Of a stretch of DNA of 64,000 nucleotides, positions 33,056 to 44,672 are shown piece by piece; the stretch's first letter is position 1, and every line of letters begins with the position of its first letter. The stretch lies in assembly GCA_033807695.1 (NCBI GenBank), contig CM066310.1, positions 558,001-622,000 on the forward strand, in the 5' to 3' direction. The position numbers and the translations under genes are program-made. The DNA comes from Daedaleopsis sinensis (taxonomy: Eukaryota; Basidiomycota; Agaricomycetes; Polyporales; Polyporaceae). The notes under the pieces were generated by a model. That model did no database searches. It had not been told where the DNA came from and saw only the letters and a program-made list of their open reading frames with translations.

Positions 33056-34280
33056 ATCCGGTCCGTCACCGTTGGACATTTCATGTCAAAGTTTAAGGAG
33101 GGAAAGCAGGGCAAGATGTATTGGTATTGGTATTGGATACGTCCTCGTGCTGCTGTCTGCTGTCGGTCTGCTCTGCGTGTTGACGTTGGTGTCGGTGTTG
33201 TACGTGATACTCAAGCTCGGTTTACATTTATATTTACATTTACATTATTCATACGGCTATTTCTCGCGGTCCTCCTGGTTCGCGTTGGTTTTTTGTGCCA
33301 CTGGCCTCGTCCGAGGTGGAGCCTGCTGCAGGTGTGGATGTGTTCTCGAGACTTCCGCTGAGGGGTTGGGAGAGGACAACCATCGCCTTTGGTTCACATG
33401 GATGTGCTCGAATATCCTCGATCTGAGGACATCGGTCGTTGCAACCTCCGCCGACTAGTATTCGCGGAAAGGAAAAGAATACACCGCGCTACCCGCAAAC
33501 TATACCCCGACTCGCCTCGCGATCGCATCCGTACGGGCCCGCATGTGCATTGTGCAGCAGGCAGGGCCCGGGGCCCGGGCAGGATTCAGACGACAGACAT
33601 CATCACCCGGATTCGAGCACGTTCGACATATATTCGGAATAGGAAAATGCACAACATAGCGGACGGACGAGGCAAACCCAGGAACGAGGACGAGGACGAG
33701 ACATGTGTGGTGTGTGAGTGTGTGTTTCGAAGGAGAGGGAGGGTCGGATACGGACACAGGCTGCCAAAACGATAAAAGGCATGGGGAGGGGGCCCAGAGA
33801 CGGACAGTGAGAGTGAGGAGAGGGAGTAAGCACGACACAAAATGAAGGAGTAAGTTATGTGTGTGGGCCGGGGCACATGCAGCGTCGGGGCCGGCTTCGC
33901 CATGGGCCCAAGCACGGCGTGGCGAAGCGCGGGCGACGCTGCGAGGTATCTTGAGGGAGGGAATGCAGTATGAATATGTACGATGTAGTATCCGTACCGA
34001 GTTTGTTGCGGAACGCGCGCGCAGATGCAGGAGGGACGGAGGTATGTCGCCATACGGGCCACGAGGGTAGACAGAGCAAGCAAGCACGAGGGAAATCATG
34101 GTGTCAACTGCTGTGTGGGGGTGGGTGTGGGTCTGTCTGTGCGTGCGGAAGTAGCCGGGCGTTCACCGGTGCTGAATACGATACGATAGTTCAGAGTGTG
34201 CCGACGCGGGCCAAATGCAAAGGGGGAGGGGGACGAGCCAAAAGGGGATAGTAGGAAAAGACAAAGGGGAAAAAGGTGCG
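33056..34280. other. Convergent gap
   Basis: Lies between the 3' ends of OPT copy 1 and the Msb1-domain gene. It contains a TTTACA-type low-complexity run (about 33222-33250). Open frames on both strands (for example 33500-34099 -) have no motif. No gene is supported. Confidence 0.45.
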
Positions 34281-37200
34281 CTACGCCTCCTCTTCCTCCT
34301 CTTCCTCCAGGACGTTGTGAAGGGGGGCGCCGTGGATGTAGCGGGTGGGAAGATCAACCGGGACATCTTCGACGCTCACCTTGTCTTCCGCAGATACTTC
34401 GATCTCCGGGAGGTCTGCGTGTGCGGCGGAAGCGGGCGATGGGACTTGGGGGAGGGGCGAGGTCGAGCGCTCCTTGCCGACCTGCAGCGACGCTTGGCGG
34501 ACGGGGAGGCGCGAGGATGGGATGGGGCTGGTCGACGATTGCCGTTCGCGCTCGCGATACATTTCGATGAGCGACGCGGTCTTGCTAGCTCCCGCCTTCG
34601 ACGGCGGCGACGGGGCGTCGGCAGCGTTGGGCGCAGAAGGGAGCTTCTTGATGTCGCGGGGGATTGCCTGGGAACCGATGTGGATCGGCTCGGGGTCATC
34701 GTCGTACTCGGACATGACAGACTGTCTGAGCAGGGCAGGATCTTCCTTAGGCGCGAGCGTCTGGCGGGTCCGGACTGTGGCAGAGGTGTACGGATTGTCC
34801 GTGGAGGTGTCACTCTCCATCGACGGACGCTCGAACCGATCGCGCGGATCGTCGGCGACGGTCGGAGGTCGACGGTCCGGATGGAGGTCAAAATAGCCAA
34901 GGCGTTTCCTCGAGGCTAGCTTCGATTCTACCTCCTCCTCTACCGTTCCCTCGTCATCGTAGGCCAAGGAGGATTCGCCGTTCGCATGCTCGTGTTCGAG
35001 GACAGAGTCCGGCAGGGTAGAGGTGTCCCCGGAGATGCTCGGGCCTGCGACGGGTTCCATGCTCTCGTCCTCGTCGTCGGAGAACTGGCCGCCGCGCACC
35101 GCAGCTAACACCTCAGAGACCTCCTGGCTGGCCAGCTCGGGATCCGACCTGCCGCCCTTGAGCCCGTTGCGCAGCTCCGCGTCCTGACCCGCCATTCGAC
35201 GACTGTTGGTCGCGACTAGGATGTCCACCCAAGCGTCGTCCTTGGAGCGTCGTCTATACTTGCTCTTTGACCGGAGCTCGTCGTCGTCGAAGCTCGCCAT
35301 GCGCGTGTCGAACTCGACGGGGTCGTACTCCGTAGGCACAAGGCCTGCTCTCTTGCCAGACGAGGGGCTGGACGGGAGACCAGCTGGGAGGCGAAAGCGA
35401 TTCTTCTTTGGAACGGGAGAGTCGTTGTCCTCACGTGCCGCAGGCGTCGGGGAGTCCGTGCGTACAGGTGTCAGAAACTGAGGTTTCGCGGTCGGACTGA
35501 TGATCTTGATGAGCGGATTCCCAGAGGCCTCATGCCCCGTAGTGGTGCCGGCCGCACCGGGAGTGGTCGCCGCGCGCTGCTTGTCAGCACTGCGGTTTAG
35601 TGAGATGACCTTCGTCGCGCTGCCATTAGAGCGCAGGAGACCCTCGAACTCTGCTTCGCGGAAGCTGGGACTATGTGGCACAGCTCCGACCACATATGGG
35701 CGGCCGTTAAGCGTAGGCGCGGGCTTCCACTGCTTGGTCTTGTTCGCAGACGAAAAGATTGAAGGGAGTCGTCGTCTGTTGCTGCCAGCGTGTAGTTGCT
35801 GTCGGTACTCGAAGGGGACGAACTCCTCGAAGAGAATGAGAGTGGATCCCGTGCGAGGGTCTGCCGTCCCGGAGACAGTAGTCGTGCGAGAGACAGGGAG
35901 TGATTTGAACTCGACCTTCACGAGCACCGCCTTGTGAGATAACCTTCACGGGATATGGGAGATAATCGACTCACCAAAGCCCAGTTGCACTCCCGATCTG
36001 TCTCCTCGCGCCTCTCGCCATCCATCCATCCACTCCCGTAAATGAGATCGCAGAACACATCCAAGAACGCCTCCTCGATGACCTCCTCCGTTCCCAGCAC
36101 TGGCTCGGTGTCCCACCCGAAGGCCGGCAGAGCCTTCTGCGTTTTCTTCAGCTTCCGGTGCATCTCCGCCTGGTGCGACGGCCACGAGGTGATCGTGTTC
36201 GCGACCGGGGCGCTGAATTGCAGAGTGGCACTCAGATGCGCATCCGTGCGTGAGAAGCCCGACGACGAGAAGTCCTGCCAGCTGAGAGTGGCACGCTTCG
36301 CTGCGCGAGCCTGCCCGAGGCCAGCACACACACCATCAATGTCTCATCACAATCTGAACATGGAGGGGACGTACCGCGCGCGCGCCTTCAGTTAGGTCGA
36401 ACTGCAGCTTCTTGTCATCCGCAGCGATGCTGCCGAATCCCATCGACTCGAACTCGCCCCACTTCAGATCGGTCAGACTCCGGAACCGCTCTTCGCCTTC
36501 CTTGTCCTCAAACAGCGTGGAACCGACCGACGAGGCTGATGAGACGGACGATGAGAGGGAGGGCGGGGTGAGCATCGACGCTGTCGATCCTGGGCCGACA
36601 TCCGGATAGAAGTTGGGTGGAAGATCCATGCGTTTCTTGTACGAGTCGGAGTATCGCGGGGGGAGCTTGAGGGTCGGCGGGGCGATACGCTCCCACTCCT
36701 TCGATCCCGCGAACGCGCGCTCTGATGCACTCGAGACGGAGTTCCGGGGACGGTGCGCCCACGAGGCTGAGGACTTGACGAGGTCCGGGGAGTACATGCG
36801 CACGTTGCGACGCACATTCAGCATCCGGACAGTGCGGGCACCTCGGCGGGGCTGAGGCCGGTCGTTCTTTCCCAGCGTTGGCAGCATCGACGGGTAACCC
36901 TGAATCCATGCCTTGAGGCGGGTTGGAACGCCGGGCGCCGGTCCTGCTGCACTGGCTTTCGCGTCCTGCCAGCGGATGAATGCTAGGATGAGATGCTCGG
37001 TCGCAGTGGTTGCGCGGAGATAGTAGGTATAAGCATGGTGGAAGTTAAGCGTGGATGGTCCCAGACCAAAGAGAAGTGGACCGAACAGCGGCGAGAGAGT
37101 GGGCGGCGTATGGCCGGACGAGGCAGAGTGCGCGGTGAACCTGTTGAGGAGGGTGAACAGCCCGGTGAGCAGCGAGCGGAGCAGGGGCTCGAGCGGCTCG

Positions 37201-38001
37201 AGGAAAGCAGAGAAATGCATGGCAGGGTAGCGGAGCACTGCGGAACGGTCAGCAGGGGCACGACACGCACATAGGAGGTCAGCTCGGGGGATACGCACTG
37301 GCCTCGGTGTCGCGCCATTCGACGTACGCGTCGTACGAGACGAGCCCGCGGACTTCCTGCCTGCCCACCCAGCGCACCACCCGCGCCAGGCCCCAGCGGA
37401 GGGCCATGCCCAATTCGTGCGGTCCCGCTAGCCGCGCTTCCTCCCGCCACTGCCTCTCCGCCTCCGCCGACGGCCGCGCACACGTCTTCAGGAACGTCTG
37501 GATGAGCCGCTTCACGGACGATGCGGAGATGTCGAGGGCCAGCGTCGAGAATATGAACGGTGTCGTCAGTCCACGCGTGCCGAGCTCGTCGCCGACGACG
37601 TCCACGAGCCGTGCAACCTCCTCCAGGCCCAGCACGACGTGTCGGCCATACGAGAGGTAGCCGTAGTCGTGGGCGGGCGGCGGCGGCTCTTGCGTCGGAT
37701 CCTCAGCGTTCTCGTACCGCGGCTTCTCGAGGCTCAGAGGGAGGAAGGTGCCGTCGGGCAGGCCGAACTCGACCTGGTCATCGTCCTGGGAGCCAGGAGG
37801 CCGTGGCTTGCTACTGATAGACCCCTTTCCGCCGTCCTTCTTGCCCGCCTTCTTCGCGCTGGCGGTGAGGTGCTGCTCGATGACCTGCCGGGTGGACCCT
37901 CTGCTGTTGATCCTCCCGAACTCGTCTTGTAGGCCGTGGTCTAAGGCCGGTTTCTTTGTCGGGGTCGATGTGGTCCGTGCGCGAGAGAACAAGCTCTGCA
38001 T
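34281..38001 (-). CDS. Msb1/Mug8-domain cell-polarity protein
   Basis: Four exons (38001-37299, 37237-36375, 36310-35975, 35930-34281) sum to 3552 nt, 1183 aa. The N-terminal third is a RhoGAP-like helical domain: YLSYGRHVVLGLEEVARLVD, FIFSTLALDISASSVKRLIQ, then FLEPLEPLLRSLLTGLFTLL and LFGPLLFGLGP. This fits the Msb1/Mug8 family, scaffolds that link Rho/Cdc42 signalling to bud and hyphal polarity; members are thought to lack true GAP activity. A middle segment carries charged and Ser-rich linkers plus a small conserved block (EEAFLDVFCDLIYGSGWMDG). The long last exon is disordered, rich in Ser, Pro, Asp and Lys (kinase-site-like), and ends in a Glu run (LEEEEEEEA). Domain assignment is from motif memory. 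Confidence 0.75.
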
Positions 38002-38410
38002 CAAGGAATAAGAGAATAAAAGGGGTCCTGAGGCTCGAGCACGTCGGGGACGAGGAGGACGGTGGTGGTGGTGGGAGCCGACTCGGAGAGGGGGAATTGA
38101 TGCAAACAAGCGAGCCACGCGGCGGCAATAATTCTCGTCGTCACCGTTGCCAACAGCCCGAAACGCCCAGGGCTTCACTCTCCCCGTTCGACTGGTGCGG
38201 AACAAGGGCGGCTCTAGCACAGTTCCCGGCTTCAAGACCACACCACAGTGTCAGAACGACACAGATTCCCGTCGTACAGAGAACGCAGACTGGATAGGGA
38301 ACAGTAATCAAGCGATACAAAATCATTATACACGTCAATATCGCGAACATTGGTCCGTCAACAGTCACCGCTCGAGCATAACTTTCATAACAAAACTGAC
38401 AGCCCCTTGA

Positions 38411-39397
38411 TTAGAATGCTTGCTTCTGGTCCGACGCCGGTGGAGGCCCAGGAGGGGGCGCATAGTATGGTGGGCTGTTACCGGGAGGCGGGCCTGCCGG
38501 GGGTGCATAGTCAGGGAAGTTCCCCGGCGGGGGTGGCTGAGGCTGTTCCAGGTAAGTTACATTAGAGCGACTGCGCCCTACAACGATGAATGGAAGACGA
38601 ACCGAAGGATACGGGTTGTATGCTTGGGCAGGGTACTGCGGGGAGTAGCCGTTGTTGGGTTGGTACTGTGCGGGGCCACCGTACCCATTCACAGGATATC
38701 CGCCTGGAGGAGGATAGCCCGGTGGAGGTGGGCCGGGGGGGACCGAGCCAGCGACGGCGGAGGTGTTGATGTATTGTAGGTTGGTGCGTCTGGCGTTCCT
38801 CTGTCGCATAGATCGGAAGACAGCGAGGAGAATGGCAAGGGATGCGACTAGCGAATGCTGAGTTCCCAGAGAGAGTATGAGAGGAAGGTGACGCACAAGC
38901 AGCTATCGCAATTCCGATGCGGGTTCCGGTCGATAGCGTGCAACGCTCGCGACCGAACCTATTGGAATACACACCATTAGCGACCGAACCTGACTACATC
39001 GTGAAGTCATATCCCAGAGAAATCCCTTCAGTATCGGAAGTCGAGTCCGCGACTTCTTGCCCGCAAAAGATACATGACAGCTCGAAACAAACCATCCTAT
39101 GCATACTAGAGTCGCGAAGTGCCCAGAAACGCATCTAGTGCGATGGTAACAAATTCAGATTGGCCAACTGAGTTTGCTGACCGCAGTGAACGCCACATGC
39201 AAAAGCTCTCCCCCAGGACGAGATTTCGAGCTCCAAGGACCAACGTCGAACACTCACCCATCGATGTAGCAATAGGCATGCGCCCCAGGTACGACGGAAA
39301 ACGCGCACAGCGCGCTGAGCAGAGGTGTAAGTGCGGTCCTACCTGCCAAAACCGACTCGAAATCAGCGAGAAAAGCAGGGATCCTGTTGGCACTCAT
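38411..39397 (-). CDS. Small type I membrane protein with proline-rich tail
   Basis: Four exons (39397-39258, 38958-38897, 38847-38603, 38542-38411) sum to 579 nt, 192 aa. The N-terminus is a hydrophobic signal (TPLLSALCAFSVVPGAHA), followed by a short Cys-containing ectodomain CYIDGFGRERCTLSTG, one transmembrane helix (RIGIAIAAFASLAILLAVF), a basic stop-transfer patch (RSMRQRNARRTN), and a long tail of Pro/Gly/Tyr repeats (PPGYPPPGGY; PPPGNSPPYYAPPPGPPP). The layout occurs in many uncharacterised basidiomycete proteins; Pro-rich tails of this kind can bind WW or SH3 domains, but no role is known. Exon 1 lies in sequence with no long open frame in this register and was found by requiring the signal and the CYIDGFG..C block to join; the intron at 38602-38543 is in frame and could be retained. 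Confidence 0.6.
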
Positions 39398-41176
39398 GAC
39401 ATACGCATTCGGGAACTTGTGCTGAAGCGGTGGAGGATGGAGGAGAGTAGAGAAAGGACTGCCTGCTTGAGGTATGCCAGTCTATATATTGGAGAGCAGT
39501 GCACAGCCTCACACACCGCAACCGTCCCAGACTGTGCTCCGGCTTTCTCGGCCAAGCTTGGCTTACGTCAGCGCTACCGCAGTCAGCATGTCACTGCCGG
39601 ATGCCAAGTGTGACCAGACACTGACCAGTACTCTTGGTCTAACCACGACTTCAACTTCTTTCTGCGTATGTATCACGACTGGTCGACAAGGCTCGCCAAC
39701 GACCATCAACTATGCTCATCCGTTAACATGTGGATTGCTCGCCTCTGCCGGGCCCACCGTTGGAATCATCAGGATCGTTCAAGTTTTCCTGCCACAAATT
39801 CAAGAAGTTCAGTTAACCAGAACTCCGAGTGGCAAAGGCACAACAACATGTCCTGGAAATAGCACAGGCGGAATTGCTTCGACTACGGACGGCACTGGTG
39901 CATATATATCTGTACTGCGAACACCCGGCCTGTCACGTAAGTACTCTGGAATGTCGTCTGTGCTGGAGGTCCGCTGGGATACAGACCGTGACCGCTCACC
40001 CGTCAGTCCGTGTTCAAGTCAAGCTAACTCTAACAATATAGCATAGCAGCAAGTGAGAGGTTACACCCACATTTCAGATCCCATGTCAAACTAGTCATGG
40101 TGTCGGTCAATTCGAAGCCATGTCGTCGGGTGGTGCCGCCGGCATACTTCCGCCGACGCCAGGCTGGCCTCACAGCCAGCGGCTGGCCAGCGGTATGGAC
40201 ATGGTACGCATATCCTTCCGTGATTGTCGCGATAGTGTACCACTGGGTCACCTTCTATACAGTGCTCCTTTGGTGCTCCTCCGAGCCGCCGTGATGCGAG
40301 TCCATCCGACCCCAGAGACGCTGTTTCGCTCTGGTCAGTCTGTCCATCCACTGCAGTCTTCACGGTAGGTTGTCGTGCTAGCATATCCACATTGCTCGAT
40401 AACACGCTAGGATCAAATCTCACGAAATCGCTCAAGCCCCCAAGTCATCCGCTACTGCACCGATGGCTTGCTGAGAGTCGACAGGCATGGAACCTGATGG
40501 TGAGCACCTTAACCTGTCGGAGACGGCACAGGCAGACTGCACGCCAGGGCCGACGACGAGCCTCGTAGCTACCAGGGCATTTCGCCCCAGGACTTGTTTT
40601 CAAGGTCTTCGATCCCGGTATCCGCCCATATCCGCCCATATCCCGCGTACGCCGGACAGTGGCCTCCCACCCCATCTCATTGTGAGTACCACCGGAGCCA
40701 TGCACGTCGTCCATGCGACTCCCAACTCGCTACCGCATTCCGTCGGATCAACCGTTAAATAACCTCCAAATGCCGACTCGTGGCTGGCGACTAAGTTCAA
40801 TTCATCCCCATCCATGCATCTCAAGACTCGGGCCGCGACCAGTCCCACAACCTTCTCTCGCCAGCGTCGAACGTCTGGAGTCGAGCCTCGCACTCGAAAT
40901 ACACCCGCGAACAGCCTGCGCTCGTGGTCCGTCCACACTCGTAGTCGCCCCCCCACCATGCTCCTGCCAGGCTGCCGGGCCTATCACGGCGCAGAGCGAG
41001 GCTTCATCTCCGTCGTGTATCAAGTCGCCCAAATTACGGCACCCTTCGGGAGTTTTTTTCGCCCTCCGCTTTCTGGATGGGTGGTTCACCGACGTCTGCT
41101 GCCGTGACTCAGAAGGGCCCAGCCACCGGCAGACCCGGTCCTCGCGCGGATTCTCGCCAGCGGCCCTGCACCACGC

Positions 41177-41200
41177 TACCAGTACCAGTACCAGTACCAG
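41177..41200. repeat. TACCAG microsatellite
   Basis: Four tandem copies of the hexamer TACCAG, followed by a degraded TATCAAGTAC. Confidence 0.85.
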
Positions 41201-43426
41201 TATCAAGTACCGCCGGTGCCGTCCCGTCTGCCAGTTCGCTGCGCCCGAACCGCCGGCCACTTCAAGCTCGGGGGCGCAAGCGCAAGACGTGCACGGCGGC
41301 TTCTGCGCAGCGCGCGGGTTCGCAAGCATGGGAGCGCCGCGCTTGCTTTTGGTGCGCCCCGGCCGGCTGCGCGCATGCGGGCCCGGTCGGTGAGTGTACG
41401 AGTCTATCAGCCCTGACCGCGAACGCGTCCACGCGCTGCGGCTCCCACTCGTGGCGCGCGGCAGGCGGCAGCGTTCGACGGAAGCTTCAAGAAGGACCAG
41501 GTGGCTGTCGTTGCCGTCGCCAATAGAAGGTCATCCCGGCCATAGTATACGTACTATTGGCTCGTCCACGACCTTCGATCGGACGGGAACGGTCTTGCCA
41601 TCTTGGTGGGCTGCACGGTGCACCTCGGAAATCGAAGCTGGCCGCCGGGCTCGCTCCCGAGGCGCAAGCTGCCCTGCAGAGGCAGGAGGAGAATTGAGCT
41701 TGAGGCTCGTGCGCACCCTTGATTGCACCTGCCCCTCCGAGATGTGCTCCCTGGGATCTGGATCGACATACAGTGCACCGCTCTTGTCCTCGCCTCGACG
41801 CCCCATGGCCAGAACCGCGTCGGTCGCGCACTGCCGCACGGACGACTCGTAAAATCGAGGGCGACGACACTCGGCACCAGAACTCGCACCAATGGCCGGG
41901 CAGGCAGCGAGCTCGCGGAGTTGCTTTGTGCTTATCGATGCCGCCAGGACGCACCACCCCCGAGTCATCTCAAATTGCCCCGGACCGTGCGTGTTCGCGA
42001 AGGCGCAGGGGCCAGAACGCGTTTCCATATCCGCCCATGACGCCAATACTAGGTTCAGCGATGGCAGTTCTATATGGACGAGTTCCCTCGACGTGCCGCG
42101 CGCGCGGCCGTGCGCGCGCCGAGGCGAGTGGTCTGTGCGCAGACGGCTTGGGGCCGCACGCCGCCGAGTATAGGACGATGGCGACATCAGCTGCTGCGCG
42201 CGAGGCGGCACAGAGTGTGCCCCACGGCCGCGCACTTGAGCAGCGCTGCCAAACGCCACCGATTCGCCTCGTAGTACGCACTGTCCCATTGGCTCCCCCA
42301 GGCTCACCCCGAGCTAATGCTATAGGCCTTGCTAGGCCCGGTATTCGTGCCGTGTCTCTGATTGGCTCACGATGGTCTGATCCCCCTATCGTATTTAGCA
42401 GCTGAGCCGCAGCGAACACCCTCGCAGGTAATTGTCCACACAACGACACATACCGTATGTCTCTGTGAGTTTGGCGAGAGTCGAGACCGCTGTTCGCTCG
42501 CGCAATCAATAGTATGTGTTAAGGCTCGCAGAGTCGACGAGTCATTGTAGCTTGAATGCGTAAAACTAAAAGCTTCGTGTGGTCCGTGTACGTCGTTCGG
42601 TATGTATTGATCGTTCGCCGGCAACTAGTTCCTCCGGGACAAAATGAATCGGCTGGTGCAGATCAGAGTCGGCGACGCGACGTCCATACACAGATGGCCT
42701 GGGCTCTCTCGCTCTCGAAAGTGCGACGCAAAGCAACTCTTTAACTTACATACACGTACGCACGTACGCACGTCGCAGGCCGCTCGTCTGGTGCCGGCGA
42801 CATAGCTGGGGCCGGGTTCTTTGATTCCTTGACGTCCGAGGGAACGTTGAACGTCGCGCACTTCTTCCTGACCGGCCATCCTATCTCTCGGGCGCGTGTG
42901 CGTGTGCGCGTGTCGACGAGTGCGTTCTTCGCCACCGAGCTTCGACGGCCTTCGCGCACGACGCCACCACCGCCTCGTTGGCCGCATGCGCCTAGGGTCC
43001 GAGTCAGTGTCACTCGAGCTCGCACCGTGACTGTGGTCTAGATCTGGACTCGGAGCACGCACCAACGCTCGGGGGCCCTCGGCGTCCCCCCGCACCCTCA
43101 GATCTGCCATCTGGTGTCCTGGCTCGCGCGCGGCGTCGTGCGCCCGGAGGCGTCGTCCTCGAGCTCGACGCCCTCGACGAGTCCGCCGCGATATGCGTGC
43201 GCGCTGGCCCGGGATGTCATCAACACGTGGGCTGAGTGTCCGAGTATATCGTCTTTGCCTCTCCCGCGAGGAGGGCCTAGAGCTGATCGAAGGCACCCTC
43301 GTTCTGGATACGGATCCATTAGCGTTGTTCTCCGGGACGAGGACGCAGGATGGGATCACGCTCGCGCTGCCACCGGCCGTTTCTGTAAAGTTGTGGGCCT
43401 AGTTAGAAGGAGGTGCCTCCTCCTGT

Positions 43427-43434
43427 ATATAAGA
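43427..43434 (+). promoter_or_regulatory. Possible TATA box upstream of cyclophilin
   Basis: TATATAAG lies 252 bp before the cyclophilin ATG, just after a GGAGGTGCCTCC palindrome. The distance implies a long leader; a GTGAGT at about 43561 hints at a 5'-UTR intron. Linkage to this gene is inferred. Confidence 0.45.
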
Positions 43435-43685
43435 AGAGCACGTACTCGCCTCCGGGTCAACCATTCTTCTCTACCCTCTGAGCCACTCTGATACAAGTTC
43501 GACTTGCACGCTCCGCCTCAACAATACCACTAGTACCAGTCAAGTCACAACCGTCGCGTGGTGAGTAGTAGTATGAGGTGTCCGGCGCTTGCCTCAAAAT
43601 ACAGACGCGCGCCGGCTAACCGCGTGCATACTTTGCCTTCCTGCCACGACCACCACGACCACGTTCACATCGAACTCCAACAACC

Positions 43686-44607
43686 ATGTCGTCCTTCCTC
43701 CGCCGGTTCATGAGCACAGCATCTGCTGCTGCTAGCCCAATGTAAGCGTGCGGAGCTATTCGAACGCACACGTCGACCAGCCACTGACCTCCAGCGCCGC
43801 CAGGTCGCGCGTATTCGTGAGTGTCTGCCAGCTAGCCTGAACGCAGGCAGAGGGACCGACCGAGCTCCGTGCAGTTTGACATCGCCATCGACGCGAAGCC
43901 CACCGGGCGCATCGTCTTCAAGCTCTACGACGACGTCGTGCCAAAAACGGCGCGCAACTTCCGCGAGCTCGCCACCGGCCAGCACGGGTTCGGGTACAAG
44001 GACAGCACCTTCCACCGCATCATCCCCAACGTACGTTCTCCGCTCTCTCGTTCGTCCGCTGCGCACGCGCCCTCCCTTGCTCCGGCAGCGCTGACACCGT
44101 AGCGACCGCGTGCAGTTCATGCTCCAGGGCGGCGACTTCACACGACACAACGGCACCGGCGGGAAGTCGATCTACGGGGAGAAGTTCGCGGGTGAGTGTC
44201 CCAGAGTCCTAACCCCGCTTCCCGCGTCCTAGACGTCGCTCCCAACACGTTCCCCCTTCCTTCCCTCCCCTGCCCCGCAGACGAGAACTTCAACCTCCGG
44301 CATAGCAAGCCCGGCCTGCTCTCCATGGCGAACGCCGGCGCCAACACGAACGGCTCGCAGGTGCGTCCCCGTGCTCGCATGTAACCCCCGAAGCGTCCCG
44401 CTCACCCCGTGTCGGACGCGTCTCTTCGCGCGCGCGCAGTTCTTCATCACGACCGTCGTGACGTCATGGCTCGACGGCAAGCACGTCGTGTTCGGGGAGG
44501 TCGAGGAGGGCATGGACGTCGTCAAGAAGATCGAGGCGTACGGCTCCGAGTCCGGCCGCCCGAAGTCGCGGGTCACGATCACCGCGTCGGGCGAGGTCGA
44601 CGTATGA
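43686..44607 (+). CDS. Cyclophilin (peptidyl-prolyl isomerase), probable mitochondrial form
   Basis: Six exons (43686-43741, 43795-43816, 43875-44030, 44116-44191, 44281-44360, 44440-44607) sum to 558 nt, 185 aa. After a short leader the cyclophilin domain is complete: [20 protein letters not shown], then [18 protein letters not shown] with the catalytic Arg of FHRII, NGSQFFITTV, and [13 protein letters not shown] with the cyclosporin-contacting Trp. It catalyses cis-trans isomerisation of Xaa-Pro bonds during folding. The leader [17 protein letters not shown] is Arg/Ser/Ala-rich without acids, the usual look of a mitochondrial presequence, so a matrix (CypD-like) location is likely; a second exon of only 22 nt joins leader to domain. 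A cytosolic form could arise only from an alternative start, which I do not see clearly. Confidence 0.92.
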
Positions 44608-44648
44608 GTCCAGTCCACGCCCCGCGCATACCGCCGCGCTGGAGCCTG

Positions 44649-44672
44649 GGACACGGACACGGACACGGACAC
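44649..44672. repeat. GGACAC microsatellite
   Basis: Four tandem GGACAC copies in the 3' flank of the cyclophilin gene, about 40 bp after the stop. Confidence 0.85.

Larger units (their letters stand above)
39398..43685. other. Long gene-poor stretch
   Basis: About 4.3 kb with no gene that I can support. GC is high from 40.8 kb onward, so open frames occur on both strands at once (for example 41719-42405 + against 41531-42307 -), a sign of noise. A short microsatellite (TACCAG x4) is at 41177-41200. A plus-strand tail at 43193-43402 (EEGLELIEGTLVLDTDPLAL) reads like protein but I could not extend it upstream. Confidence 0.45.

Noticed and set aside
41531..42405. Overlapping frames of 258 (-) and 228 (+) codons
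   Set aside because: Both strands are open over the same GC-rich DNA, with no recognisable domain. Treated as composition noise.
43193..43402. Protein-like frame EEGLELIEGTLVLDTDPLAL upstream of cyclophilin
   Set aside because: It looks like a possible last exon, but no upstream exon, start or family could be found.
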